Source of the DNA: Lineus longissimus
Lineage: Eukaryota; Nemertea; Pilidiophora; Heteronemertea; Lineidae
DNA: 64,000 nt
Assembly: GCF_910592395.1 (NCBI RefSeq)
Contig: NC_088318.1
Location: forward strand, 1,426,001-1,490,000
Direction of reading: 5' to 3'
The position numbers were made by a program, and so were the translations under genes. Shown here piece by piece: positions 1-14,700 of this stretch (the stretch's first letter is position 1; each line of letters begins with the position of its first letter). The notes under the pieces are model-generated. The model was not told the origin of the DNA. It ran no database searches and saw nothing but the letters and a program-made list of their open reading frames with translations.

Positions 1-3000
1 TTGTTCTTTTATCAAGAACCTGAACAGGAGCGTGAACACGGTAAGTGCGGAGATTTAGGGTTCAGATTTGGTTTTTTTGGGGGGGGGGGGGTATCTCGGC
101 CTTAAATGGCCTAATTTGTAGTCTTATGTGATGATCAGCGTAAACTTAATCAGCAAAGTTTTCTAACATTGCTTTCTCTACTCCATTTGACAAGTCTATC
201 CCGTGTAGTCCTATGTACCAAATTTTAACACACTGTCACGCAAACCTTGAATTTTGACCCAACATTACACTTTTCCATCTCATCCCAGTGTAGACACATA
301 CATTTCTGTCACCTTTTCACGCTAACCGGCCCAACATTTAGGACATTCATAACCTTATTTGTGACAGATAAAAGGCCTTGTCATCAGATCAATAGGTCTT
401 ATTATACTTCACATGCATATTGTACTCTCTATTCCATACCCAGTTGGCCGAACAAGCTGTAGTTTGAATCTAGTTTCATGTATAAGTGGTAATCATGAAA
501 TGCAGTAGACTTAGCTTGAAATTTGTATGAATGCTTTCAATCCAAGTTACTGTACATATATTGGACATGTTCCTATACAGAATGTACAGTTGAAATCAGC
601 CAACTTATTGTGATTTAGACTTCTTCCTTTTACTTTCCATAGCTTGGACAGGTTAATCCCCAAATAGTGAATCATTACCATTTAGCTTGATGTGTTTACA
701 TGGTCGCTACTGACAACCAAGTGTCACTTAATTAAAGCACAAAGACCAAGTGATAAATTTACTATTGAAAATAATGAATGTCAGTTCCATGAGTGTTGTA
801 ATCAATCAAGTTGGATCGTTTTTACCCGGCGAATAAGTTTTTATTAAAAAAATGTGTAAAAAGACATTACTCCTGAAAGTGATATGTTGGGAGAGAGATA
901 TATTTGCGGGTCCTTTGTTTGAACGAATATTACTTTTGAACAAGTACTGTTCCCATTTGCATAGCCAATTCTATTTTCCAGTGACGGTGGACTTTAAACT
1001 CACACCGCGGACCCAGGCCGACGTTGCCCGTCGTACATCAACAAGTAATAGTCTTCTCGCCTCTCACTGCATGCATATCATGTTTGTCCCTTGCTTCCTC
1101 GCCACAGGCACTTGCCTTGTATTGCTCTCGTTGTGCTTAGCCTTAAAGGGACCATGGCTGAACCCTGAAAAGTTGACGGATCATCCTATCTGAGCTCCTA
1201 CCATTGTATAAGTTTGATGTCATTGCATCGCCTGTATCCTCGATACCTTATGCCTTGCTTCTACATGTACTCTGTTTTGGAACTTCGATAAAAAAAAAAG
1301 ATAAAGATGATGTCACAGAGTGCTGTCAGCGATTTTTTCAACGGGATTGCGTCAAAAGTTCGAGTTGACAACATCTTCAGTGGACCAGAGACCATGTAGT
1401 GACGTCATATATAGTACGCCACATGTGGATAATATCTTGGTCGGTGTTGCCACTTTTGCCACATGGGTCTGTGAAATCAATGTGACGTCCAAAATGGCGT
1501 CTTTGCCACATTGGGCAGTCCTATTCTTCCATGCTACCGTGCTCTATTATGTAAATATGGTCTTATGTCCTGTAAGTGGATGTCACCTTTCTCCTCGGCT
1601 GCACCTCATATATTTTTACCTTCAATCAGGCTTGTGTAGCGATCTGTGAGCGTGGTGGTGTGACAGATGATATTGTCATGTCGTAAAATGGGTGGCAGAT
1701 TTTGATTATCGAAGACGTGTTTGCATAACCCAGGTTGTGGTTGTATATTAAACATGTTGTCTTTTATGTTGCCTTTGCCTGCAGTTGCACCCTGGCTTTC
1801 CATTTCAACATAAATTCATGTACTAACATTTGACAAGAGTGGTTTTGGGGGAGTGGTGTTGTGGAAGAGCGATGGCCTAACAAATATCAGCCTTATTATG
1901 GAGAGCGAGGTTGTGGGTTCAACTCCTGGCCCAGTCACTGCTTGGTTACCCTACTCGTTGAGTTCAAGTCAATGACGTCTGGATGAAAATTTTCACTGGA
2001 GACTGGGATAACAATCCTAAAGCACTTTGACCAATGTCTCATAGGCCTACTATGAAAAAGTGCTATGAAGTGATAAATTTTATCATTGTCCATCGGTATG
2101 TGTCTTAGATCTGGAGTGTCCTGTATGTGCCTGGAAAGGGTATTCATCACATTCATTGCCAGTGCATTGCCATTAACCCTTTATTTACAGAAACGCTCAG
2201 TTTTATTCAAAATCTCTGTTCAATATCAATCAACCATCAACCCTGTCTTCTCTTGCTTCAGCAGTCGATCATCTGCGTTTGGGCCCACCCTCGAACCGTC
2301 CAGCGAAGTCTACAAAACCCAAAGTGTTTGTAACAAACGGACGAGACGTTCCACTCCATGGGTTGTGTTTGATATTCACACGGAATAACCCCAACGCCGA
2401 CGTCACTGATGCAACAATAACTAAGGTGAGTTTTCATTCTCGGCTCTGGCTTTATAAAGCTTTACGAGCAGCCATTGGTTACAGAAGGGACGTTCCGTTA
2501 ACGCACCAACTATCGTATTCCGGAGAAGTCGGATACCTGTAGGGGCTCTCCTGAATCTTCCTTGTTTCAAGGGCTCGTGAGGAGATAGGTTTTTATATGA
2601 GAAAAATTAACAAGGTGAAAGGACCATGGTGAAACCACTCACATCTCGCAAGATCCACTGTGACGCTGTGACTATATTAATTCAACAGGCTCTTCTGCAA
2701 GTGTCTATTAGTGTTATCATGTGGACAACCCCTGGTAATACTAATGTTAACCTGCTGTAATCTTTTCAACTTTTCAGGAGGTGAACTTCATGATCTTGGA
2801 TACTAACGCGACCATGGCGAATGGCAAGGGCCTACTCCATGCCGTAGACCATATCTTGTCCAGCGTGTTCATCCCTTCGCTCAAGAAGATGGAGGCCAAC
2901 TGGGGCAAGCTGAAAGATCAGGAGGGAGCACAAGTCAGGACAGATTTCCTTAACACACTTGATTCATTTGTGTCTGTCCTTGTGGGTGAGTCCACTATCA

Positions 3001-6000
3001 TCATTATTAGATTCATGAAAAATACCTTGGTTTTATTGAATAGAGAACTGAAACACTGATCGTTAAAGTGTATTTTGTATGTAACGTAGTGCATAGCCGG
3101 CCTCAGTTGTGGAAATATTGACATAGAAAGGCCGACATGCTTGTGTATGTTTGCATGTAAGCAACCCCTAACTACAAAACATAGCCACACTTCATGGTTT
3201 GGTTTTGTAAAAGCATTATCCATGAAGTCAATAAACTGTCATTAGATAAACTGGCAAATGTGAGCATGAATATGCATTTACACAGGGTGTGACATAAATA
3301 TAGCTTGAAAAGTTTCAAATTAACTGGAAATCTTTGGTAGAAATCAAGTTCGCCTGTTGGCTCTCAGATGTACGTGTGCATGTAATATGAGTAGTTTTGA
3401 ACCTTTGGTTCATAGGCCAGACCAAGTCTTGCAACCATTTCTCCTTATCTCCAGGTGCCCAAGAAAGTCTTGAAGAAAAGGTCTCCTTGAAGCCGTGTGA
3501 TTCATACGACCTCTCCAGGATTCAGACTCCATCAGACTGCATCACTGTCGCAAACAGCACGGAATCGCTTGGTCATATTGAAGACTGCATTCACGTGTGG
3601 ATTAAACAGATTGAGCAGGTGTTAGCAGAGAGCGAGCAGATGAGGCGGGAGGCAGACGACATTGGGCCACGTGCCGAGCTCGACCATTGGAAGAAACGCA
3701 TGTCACGGTTCAACTATTTGTTGGATCAGATCAAAGGTCAAGAGGTCAAGGCCGTCCTCGGGGTCATGCAGGCAGCCAAGTCAAAGATTCTAAAGGTATG
3801 GGTCAAGTCTACAGATTGAGAACCTTTTCCCTGGATGACTGGCATCTCCTCATCATCACTGCCCAATGATGACAAAAGTAATTTTGCAATGTCTAACTAT
3901 AAACATGAAAACAGCTACAAAAAACTAATCACTTGTCTTTATCCTCTCAGACTTGGCAAGAGTTGGATAAAAGGATCACAGACTCTGCCAACGAGGCCCG
4001 AGACAACGTCAAGTTCCTGTACACGTTGGAGAAGTTCTGTGACCCCCTGTACAACAGCGACCCTGTCGGCATGATGGAGGGCATCCCTGGACTCATCAAC
4101 GCCATCCGAATGATCCACAGCATCTCCAGGTACTATAACACATCTGAGAGGATGACGTCACTCTTCGTCAAGGTTAGTACCAATTGAAACCAATAATGAG
4201 CTTTATTCCTTTTAAATGGGAATGATGACATTGCTTCATGTGCTGAAGCTCTGCTAGTTTCTCAACCCCTACTCCTAAGTACGAATAACTGATGCTCATT
4301 GAAAATCATACTTTTAAACAATCAACTTTCAGTGCTGTCTTTTTTGTCATAGACTTGGCCATTTCAATATGTCTGAGTGAGCTTATAGCATCACTCTCTC
4401 CAAAACTTCTTTCTGATCGTATGAAATATCTCTATTCTTGTCCTGTAGATCACAAACCAAATGATCACAGCCTGCAAGTCCTACATCACCAATGAACGCT
4501 CGGAGACGATCTGGACTCAAACGAGCGTTGAGGTTATCAAGAAGTTGAACGACTGCATCGCGTTGAACAAAGAGTATCAACGATGTTTCCACAAGACAAA
4601 GAAGAAACTCGAGGAGAAGCCGGAAGAGCGCCAGTTTGAGTTCTCCGAGATGTACATCTTCGGCAAGTTCGACACATTCTGTCGTCGTTTGAACAAGATC
4701 ATTGAGATGTTCAACACAATGGAGACGTATTCCCACTTGCCCGATTCAAAGATTGAGGGCATGGAGATGGTTGCCGCCAAATTCAATGTGATCGTGACGT
4801 CCATGAAGAAGAAGCCGTACGACTACCTGGACCACCGCAAGACGGAGTTCGATTCTGACTTTGAGGAGTTCAAGAGGCAGATACAAGAGTTACATGTAAG
4901 TTACATCTACTTTTGGTCATCAATTTTTATGATAAGCCTGATTGCTCCAAACTTTGTTGGCCATGTGAGTCGTAAGATGGGCAGTGCTATGGTAAAGGGT
5001 ATTACGCCAGAGATATGATAAGCAGACGTTACTATTGTTGTCATTTTCTTTCAGCTCTCCATCTGCACATTCATGGACCAGCGCTTCGAGCGCGTCAGCA
5101 ACACCCAGCGAGCTCTCTGGCTCCTCAGGAAGTTTGAACGGCTTGCGTTGCCTAATCTTGGAATTCACGAGAAATATGCTCGTATTTTGTCACACTATGG
5201 CCGCGATATCGAGATGGTGTCCAAGATCTACCAGAAGAACAAGAGTGATCCGCCTGTTGCTAGGGATCTGCCCCCTATTGCAGGTTTGTTGAAATGTTAT
5301 TCCCATTTCTGATACAATGCCAAGTGGTCTTGTGGTCATCTCAACCATCTGAACAAGAATCTAAAATCAAGATTGCTCATGAACCCATCATAGGACTACC
5401 AGTACTTTCTGCGATTGTTAGGAATGGGTTGGACCCATACTTCCTTGATATATTTTACAGTGTTATGTCAATGCTCTTGACTGATTTCGTTTCTCTTCAT
5501 TCAGGAAAGATTGCGTGGGCCCGCCAGTTGTACCGTCGAATCCAGGAGCCCATGGAGCTGTTCCAGCAGCGCCCAAACCTCCTCCAGGGGGCCGAGGCCA
5601 AGAAGATCATCAAGAACTACAACAAGCTGGCAAAGGTCCTCCTCGAGTTTGAAGTGCTGTATCATCGTGGTTGGCTAAGACAGGTCGAGGCCGCCAAATC
5701 TGGGCTCCAGGCATCACTCTTGGTGCGTCATCCAGAGACACACCTACTGTATGTGAACTTCGACCCCCAGATCTTGACGCTGATCAGAGAGACAGAATGT
5801 ATGTCGCGCCTGGGACTGGATATTCCGCAGTCTGCCAAAAATCTACGCCTAAAACAGGGGCTCTTCAAGGACAACTATAATGCTTTGAATGTAAGTTGAT
5901 TAATTTTCGAATTAGAAGTTGCTTGGCACCTCATTCGGAAATCATTAGTCGTATTTAATCTGCAGTCTATTTCATCCGGCAACATTGTTATCTGAAGTTA

Positions 6001-9000
6001 ATAGTTCATTTCAAAAGGAAATGTGGGGATGTTGACTTCATCGCTGACCTTCTTCACAACCTTTCTACTTACAGTTGATGCTGGCAGAAAATGCCCGCGT
6101 TCGTGCCAAGATTCCTACAGCCTTTGACCCGTTGATGGTGCCGCATATCAGCAAAGTGGACGACGCCATTGAACCTGGAGTCACAATGATGATGTGGACA
6201 TCCATGAACGTTGACAAGTACATCGAAGGTAGGGCACAAATTTCCTTCAAATATTTGTGAGGAATCTGAAGGATGTATGTCTTGTACAGTCAATATTAGC
6301 CATTGGATCATTTCTCAGATATTAACGTGATAATGATTCCCCGTTTCTGTTCCAGGTGTTTATGCCGCCCTGGCTGACCTTGAACTCCTAATGGACCGCG
6401 CCAATGACTTGGTTGAGTTCCGTATCGATGCGGTCCTCATGGAGATGAGCATGGCTACGCTGTGCGAGCTGCCTGAGGATGAGCCTTGGTCGGTTGACAA
6501 GTTCCTCGAGAACACCCAGGTATGGTTGGTGTAATGTATCTGGTCACTTTGGTACCTGTTTGTAGTCTTCCGTGATAAATAGATGTCAAAGAAATCACTT
6601 GGTTGCGTTATATCTGACAGTTAGCACATTGAAGCTCTTGTTCTATGTTGGCTTTAAATCATCATTTTCTGAAAAAAACCAATCATAAGTAGGTTTTTAA
6701 AAATGGAAATAATGAAACGTCTTGTTTCTCCAGATGTTATGTATGCACGGTGCCCAGAACCTCCAGTCGAAGTCGATCAATGTTGAAGATGCCGCCAACG
6801 AACTCATCAACATGCTGTGTGTCCTCGAGGAGGAAGAGGTCGACCAGGATGACTTTGAGGATGAAGGTCACGATGATGAAGGTCAGTTCAAGGTCGTTTG
6901 GGGTCCGCTGCTCTTAGGTTGCGTGCAGTTGCCATTACTGTTGGATGCCAGTTTTGGTAATTGGTTGGGTGACTCCCACTTCAGCCTAGGAACAGGAGTC
7001 CATCCATGGAACATGGCAATCAAAGTTGATGTATTGCCTTTACTCGCAAGATGACGACAGCTCTCAAAGTGTTCAGTCTAAGTTGACTCAGTTGATTGAG
7101 ACGTTTCGTTCCTCACCCTCTTTCTACTTTATGTGCTGAGTTATCATGTGAATCTTACTCTACAGATGCTGAGAGAGGCAGCCGTAAGAGCCCGACCGGT
7201 TCCCACGGTTCTGGCAGCCCCAAGGCAGCCCAGAAGGCCAAGCCTCTTGACGGCGCAGCCAAGAAGAAGAAAGAAATCAAGGAGAGTATTGAGGAGGCAG
7301 CCAACGATCTATTGAATCATTTCAACCATCGCAACCTTGATGCCCTGCTCAAGGTCACACGCTACACCCTAGAGGGTCTGAGGAAGAGGATCACTTCAAG
7401 CTCCATGGTTCATTATATTGGTGAGTGGATGGTTGGCTACTTTTATAACAAAGTTTGCTCTGATTAATGTTAATTTAACTAGCACCATGTGTATACTACC
7501 CTGGTCACTCAGTGAGTGTAAGACTGCAAGCTCTAGGCTGCCCCCATCCAGGCTCTCGACCTCAACGTCATCACAAACGGGCGATGACTTGAGGTAATAA
7601 TGAGCTGCTACGACATAGCGACAAATAGTAGGCCTATAAAATATATCAGCGAGTCTGTCTCTGTGGTGATTGCATACTCTCATTTTCTCACCGTTCCAGA
7701 CAGTAGCAAAGGAGACGTCAAGAAGGATAGTCGTCCTTTCTTCCGAACGAATGCTACTCTGGCCATCCCCAACATCACCATGCAGCCAGCCCTTGATGAA
7801 GTCCAGCAGTCTGTCAACAAGGCAGCTCAGATGGTCATCGGAGTATCCAAGGGAGTCTCCCTCTGGAACAAAGATCGTAGACAGACCGAGAATCGCCCAG
7901 GATCCGCCTCGGATAACTTTGAGAGACGTAATAGCGTCACCAGCAACGTCCCATCGGAGAGCTCTCGCAGCGACTTGGTGACCCGCGGCCGGGACAAAGA
8001 GCAGACGCAGGCCTCCATGGTCACCAAGGATCAGAAGAACAACTACTTCAAGAACGTCTCTGAGAATAAAGAAGTATCCAAGTTGGCTTCACTGCTTTCA
8101 ACCTCCATCAACTCCACCAAGAAGGTAAAGTAATATTTCAACTTCGAAAATTCCAGTCTTAATGATATGAGGAACTTTCCCTCTTAGATAGATGTTGCCT
8201 GAATGCCTTTGTTCTTTGAATCTATAGCTGATCCATGTTTCCCTGTTTTCTCCAGGAGGTGACAACTGCTCTGGATAACTTTGCTCACTACAGCATCCTG
8301 TGGGAGAAGGACCGTGAGGCAGACCTCGTGGAGTTCATGAAGCAGGACCCGAAACTCTCCGAGTACGAGGCGATGATCCGCCACTATGAGGAGATGGAGA
8401 CTGAAATCATGGCGGAACCTGAGTGGTACGATGTGGGAGCAATCGCCCTCTATACCGGTAAGCTGGGTTTGGATTCTTCTTTGCATTGCGTCTGATGAGT
8501 TTTAGTGTTATGGCCTGGTTATTCTGTCTTTGGAAGTTCCACTTAAACATTGCTGGATATTTGAACTTATTGTCTATCCAATCAAACACTTAATCCATAT
8601 CAATAAACCTGTTGCAAATAATCTTAGTATCTTTCTTTTTCTAGAAAATCTGAAGTTTGGCTTGTTGACCGAGACGAAGGCCTGGCGTCTTCATTATGGC
8701 AAGGCTTGCAACACCAAGTACCGCTCAGAAATGGACAACACGGTCGAATTCGTCGATGAACTTGGCAAGAAACTCTCTCGTCCAATCAAGGATCTTGATG
8801 ACATCAGGATCGCCATGGCAGCACTCAAGGAGATCCGCAACAATGAGATCCGCATCGATATGGGCATCATGCCGATTGAGGAGTCGTACGCCATGTTGAA
8901 TAAGCACGACCTCCCCGTTCCTCGCGAGGAAGCTGAGCGCGTTGATACGATCAGGTACTCATGGGAGAAACTGCAGGTGCAGGCTGGTGAGGTGCAGACC

Positions 9001-11744
9001 TACCTTCTCAAGATCCAACCCAACTTCCGCACGGAACTCATCGACAATGTGGTGATCTTCCAGAAGGATTGCATCAACTTCTATTCTGATTACAACAATG
9101 TAAGTCAAAGTCCCAGAATCTTCAGGTCAAATTTGTTGGTTGCTCATCGAAGTTTTATTTCATGATTATGTTTGCAACAAGACGAAATAGTCAATGGCTG
9201 AAATGCTCCTTCACCAGCTTTTGCCACAAGGACTAATATTAAGATGTTGTAGAGTCAAATCAAGTGAAAGGTTTTACTTTCATTATCATGATCATATGTC
9301 CATTAGCCATGCCAGCCATTGTGGCAAACCTGGATTATACAGTATCATACTGTTCTGTTCTCAGAGAGGTGGATCTGATCCCTGGTCATTGCCCTGTCCA
9401 GTCCCGGATCTCAACCAGTCAGTGAGACATGAATCTAACATTCCTTGTTTATTTTCAGACTGGCCCAATGGTTGCTGGCGTTGCCCCACGCGAGGCATCA
9501 GATCGTCTTATCATCTACCAGAACAGATTCGACACTCTGTTCCGTGAGTACATCACCTACACTGGTGGTGAGGAACTCTTTGGTCTGCAAGTTACTGCCT
9601 ACCCGGAGCTGCTACAGATCAAGAAGGAATTGAACCTCCTGCAGAAGCTGTACGGCTTGTACAACGATGTCATTGATACCGTCAACAGTTACTATGACGT
9701 CTTGTGGGTCGATGTCGACATTGAGAAGATCAACGTTGAGCTGCAGGACTTCCAAAACAGATGTCGTAAACTCCCGCGCGCCCTGAAGGAGTGGTCTGCC
9801 TTTGAGGAACTGAAGAAGACCATTGATGACTTCAATGACATGGTCCCACTCCTGGAGTTGATGGCCAACAAGGCAATGAAGCCCCGTCATTGGCAGCGAA
9901 TGGCTGAGACCACCGGTCACATCTTTGATGTCGAGAATGAGAACTTCACATTGAGGAATATTCTCGAGGCACCGATCTTGGAAAACAAGGAAGATATTGA
10001 GGACATCTGTATCTCAGCCGTGAAAGAGAAGGATATTGAAGCCAAGCTCAAGGCAGTCATCGCTGAATGGGGAGGTCATAACTTCCAGTTTGGTAACTTC
10101 AAGAACCGTGGCGAGCTGTTACTGCGTGGTGACACGACTGGTGAGATCGTCTCGCTGATGGAGGATTCGCTCATGGTTCTCAGTTCCTTGCTTAGCAACA
10201 GATATAACGCACCATTCAAGAAGACGATTCAGCAATGGGTTCAGAACCTCTCTAACTCCTCCGAGATCATTGAGAACTGGATGACCGTGCAGAACTTATG
10301 GGTGTATCTCGAGGCTGTGTTTGTCGGCGGCGACATCGCCAAACAGCTACCCAAGGTGAGTGAAGTTCTGCGATGATAATATTATTCACTACCTGGAACT
10401 GTGGATGTGAAATCATGATTCCTGCTGGTAGATGCCAGTGGAGACCAAAGGATCCCACAAAAGGTGTTACTTGGTAGACGTCGGTTCCCTTGATTTCTCA
10501 GCTGAAGAGCAAATACTGTGAGGCTTTACTCACGATCTGTTTGTTCTCTGTCTTGCAGGAAGCCAAACGTTTCTCAAACATCGACAAGTCGTGGGTGAAG
10601 ATCATGACCCGCTCCCATGAGACGACCAACGTGGTCCAGTGCTGCGTTGGTGATGAGACCCTCAGCCAACTGTTACCTCATCTCCTGGAGCAGCTTGAGC
10701 TCTGTCAGAAGTCACTCACTGGGTAAGGATGCCAGGGATGTTCTCTGTGGTCGTTGTCCGCAGGGCTGATGCAGATCTGGTCTGACAGACTCGGCCATGC
10801 GACTATATGGTGCTTAATGTCAAGATGAAAGCTAATTTGGTTAAGATTTTGGATCATAATCTGTTTTATTACAGCACCTTTATCGTTTTAACAGAATGCA
10901 AGGAACCTGTTGAAACTTTTGCTATTTTGCTGCCGTCTGCTCAACGCTTCCTTCTATTTCAGCTACCTGGAGAAGAAGCGTCTGCTCTTCCCCCGATTCT
11001 TCTTCGTCTCCGATCCTGCTCTCCTTGAGATCCTTGGACAGGCCAGTGACCCCCACACCATCCAGGCTCATCTGCTGAGCGTCTTCGACAATACCAAGTC
11101 TGTCAAATTCCACGAGAAACAATACGAAGTGATCTTGTCCATCTTCTCATCGGAGGGAGAGACAATTGATGTAAGTTTGTTATCTAATTGAGTTGCTAAT
11201 TTTGTTGTCCAATTAAGTTACCAAGTTTCTTGTTGATTGAGTTGCCGGGTTGGTTATCTAATTGAGATGCCAAATTTGTTATCTTCTTGAGTTTATCTGC
11301 TCTGTGCTCATAATTATTCTGACGTCTGCTCATCCATGTTGTGTTTGTCTCCTTCAGCTCGAGAAACCAGTGAAAGCAGAAGGTAATGTTGAAGTCTGGT
11401 TGATGGCTCTCATGAAGATGGCGTTCAAGTCACTGCACGGCGTCATCCGAACTGCCGCCATGGCAATCCAGGACAGCAGTTTCAATCTGCTCGAGTTCTT
11501 GAGCATGTTCCCTGCTCAAGTCGGAGTCCTTGGAATTCAGATGATCTGGACGCGAGATGCTACAGACGCGCTCCAAAATGCCAAATACGATAAGAAGGTC
11601 ATGCAGCAGACGAATCAGGGCTTCTTAGATTTGCTGAACATCTTGATTGACCAGACAACCAAGGATTTAACGAAGGTTGAGAGGACCAAGTTTGAGACAC
11701 TCGTCACAATTCATGTGCATCAGAGGGATATCTTTGATGAGATG
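1..11744 (+). CDS. DNAH5: Dynein heavy chain tail and linker (exons 1-19)
   Basis: This part encodes the N-terminal tail (DHC_N1), which binds intermediate chains and the neighbouring heavy chain, followed by the linker (DHC_N2). It covers about 1832 residues. The first exon in the window (1-40) reads [14 protein letters not shown], matching a conserved early motif of DNAH5. Exons 4-8 hold well-conserved tail segments such as [14 protein letters not shown] and [11 protein letters not shown]. Exons 11-13 (6734-8124) are the least conserved: they contain an acidic E/D-rich run and a Lys/Ser-rich stretch, as expected of the variable tail of this subfamily. Exons 16-19 (9459-11744) carry linker motifs, for example [23 protein letters not shown] and the segment just before AAA1 ending in [11 protein letters not shown]. 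Confidence 0.93.
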
Positions 11745-14700
11745 GTAAGTGGAGAAGCAATTATAGGCTTTGTACAATTGAACTTGTATGCCTGAAGATG
11801 CGGAAGTTGGTCCGAGAGTGGTGATATGAAAGAGTAATCTGGAGTGGTTGTGGGTTGTTGTCAGACCTAGCTGATTGATATCAACGATAACTCTGATCTT
11901 ATGAATTTTCTTTCTTCCTCCAGTGTCGTATGCACATTAAGTCGCCCACCGACTTTGAGTGGCAGAAACAGTCCAGGTTCTACTTCGTCGAGGACACAGA
12001 CAAGTGCGTCATCTCCATAACTGATGTCGACTTCGAGTATCAGAATGAGTTTATTGGCTGTACTGAGCGTCTTTGCATCACCCCGCTCACTGATAGATGT
12101 TACATCACCTTGGCCCAGGCTCTGGGGATGTCGATGGGAGGTGCCCCCGCTGGGCCTGCCGGAACTGGTAAAACTGAGACCGTGAAAGACATGGGTCGCT
12201 GTCTTGGTAAATACGTTGTGGTCTTCAACTGTTCGGATCAAATGGATTTCCGTGGCCTTGGCCGAATCTACAAAGGTCTTGCCCAGTCCGGTTCCTGGGG
12301 TTGCTTTGATGAGTTCAATCGTATTGAACTGCCCGTGTTGTCGGTGGCTGCCCAGCAGATTGCGATCGTTCTACAGTGCAAGAAGGAACGCAAGAAACAG
12401 TTCATCTTCACCGACGGTGACAACGTTGCGATGAACCCAGAGTTCGGTATCTTCTTGACCATGAATCCTGGTTATGCTGGACGTCAAGAGTTGCCAGAGA
12501 ACTTGAAGATCAACTTCCGTACTGTGGCTATGATGGTGCCCGACCGTCAGATCATCATCCGTGTCAAGCTTGCTAGTGTTGGTTTCCAAGACAACATCGT
12601 GCTCGCCAGGAAGTTCTACACTCTCTACAAGCTGTGTGAGGAGCAGTTGACGAAACAAGTCCATTATGATTTTGGTTTGAGGAACATCCTCTCCGTCCTG
12701 CGTACACTCGGAACCAACAAGAGAATGAACCCAGACGACACGGAGCAGACGATCGTCATGAGAGTCCTGCGTGACATGAACTTGTCCAAACTGGTTGATC
12801 AGGACGAACCTCTCTTCTTGTCTTTGATCAATGACTTGTTCCCTGGGATCACCCTAGACAAGGCAGGATACCCAGAACTGGAGGCAGCCATCAATAAGAA
12901 CATTGACGATGTCAAACTTGTCAACCATCCACCATGGATTTTGAAGCTCATCCAGTTGTTTGAGACACAGCGGGTACGTCACGGTATGATGACCTTGGGA
13001 CCCTCAGGTGTCGGGAAGACATGCTGCATCCATATCCTGATGAAGGCGATGACTGACTGTGGTGAGCCCCACAGGGAGATGAGGATGAATCCAAAAGCCA
13101 TCACGGCCCCTCAGATGTTCGGTCGGCTAGATGTCGCCACCAACGACTGGACCGATGGTATCTTCTCCACACTTTGGAGGAGGACTCTCCGTGCCAAGAA
13201 GGGCGAACACGTATGGCTTGTCCTCGACGGGCCGGTCGACGCCATCTGGATTGAGAACTTGAACTCGGTCCTTGACGACAACAAGACCTTGACCTTGGCT
13301 AACGGTGATCGTATCCCCATGGCACCAAACTGCAAGATCATCTTCGAGCCTCACAACATCGATAACGCCTCCCCAGCTACCGTATCCAGGAACGGCATGG
13401 TCTACATGTCACCCTCGGGTTTGGAGTGGCAGCCATTGTTGAAAGGTTGGCTGAACCATCGCTCGGCGCAGGAAACAGACATCATCATGAGTCTGTTTGA
13501 GTCCATCTACACTGACCTGATGAACTACGCTACGCAAAATCTCCTCTTCAAGATGCAGGTCATGGATGCCTTTGTCATTGCTCAGGTGAGATATAGGGGA
13601 GCCCTGTGAAAACTTATATGCCGTCACACTAGTGATCACTAAAAAACTAATGAATTCTTTATAGGCTTTCATTGAATCAAATTGGTAATCAGGACATTTT
13701 GTGCCCTGGGCTACTATTCACCTACCAGTAGGCCTACTTATACTTTACATAAGGTTCTTTATGCTGCCTTCTGTCTGAGAATGATTCTGTTCTTAGCTTT
13801 TGTTCTCAAAGTTGAACAATCTGAAATCTCGATTAGTATTCTCAGCACAAACACATTGGTCTGAGGAAGGTTTAGAGTGATATATTAACTCAGTGTTGTT
13901 CTTTCTTGATTGCAGGCGACCCGTCTGCTGCAAGGCCTGATCCCCTCCAAGGAAGAGAAGGAGGGTGGCGTCACCAAGGACCACTTGGAGAAGCTGTTTG
14001 TCTTCACGTTGATGTGGAGTGTGGGGGCGTTCCTCGAGTGGGATGATCGCGTCAAGATGGAGGAATTCATGCGAAATCACGAGAGCAAACTGAACCTGCC
14101 CACGATTCCAGAGGGAGCAGAGGTCACCATGTTTGACTTCTTTGTTGATAATGATGGTGAGTATAAATTTTTGTTTGAAAATAAATCCTTTGAGCATTGC
14201 TTAGCTTTGTTAAATATAAACTCTAAAACGTAATCTAACTCAAATATTTTTGTTGAAAGGCAACTGGCAGCACTGGAGCACTAAAGTCCAGGATTACCAC
14301 TACCCGTCGGACTCTACGCCCGAATATGGCGGCATCTTGGTACCAAACGTCGACAATGTCAGGACCGAGTTTCTGATCGATACGATCTCTAAGCAAGGGA
14401 AGGCTGTGCTGTTGATTGGTGAGCAGGGTACGGCCAAGACGGTCATGTTGAATGGCTACATGGGCAAATACAATCCAGAGATGCACATCGGCAGCAGCTT
14501 CAACTTTTCATCGGCGACGACTCCGCTGATGTTCCAGGTAAGTTGAGAGAGAGATGCTTGAACTTGAATACCAAAACATGTCCCGACCTTAGTATCAGTG
14601 TTGATGGTGAACAGGGTGCCTATATAGGTATTGACAGGAACAGGAGAGGTGCTAGCAAGGGAACATAAGGGGAGGCTTGAGTGATTCCTTGAGACTGACA

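Noticed and set aside
247-1649. Several short open frames in the first dynein intron
   Set aside because: Low-complexity or chance frames, several opening at TTG codons, with no splice sites or family similarity.
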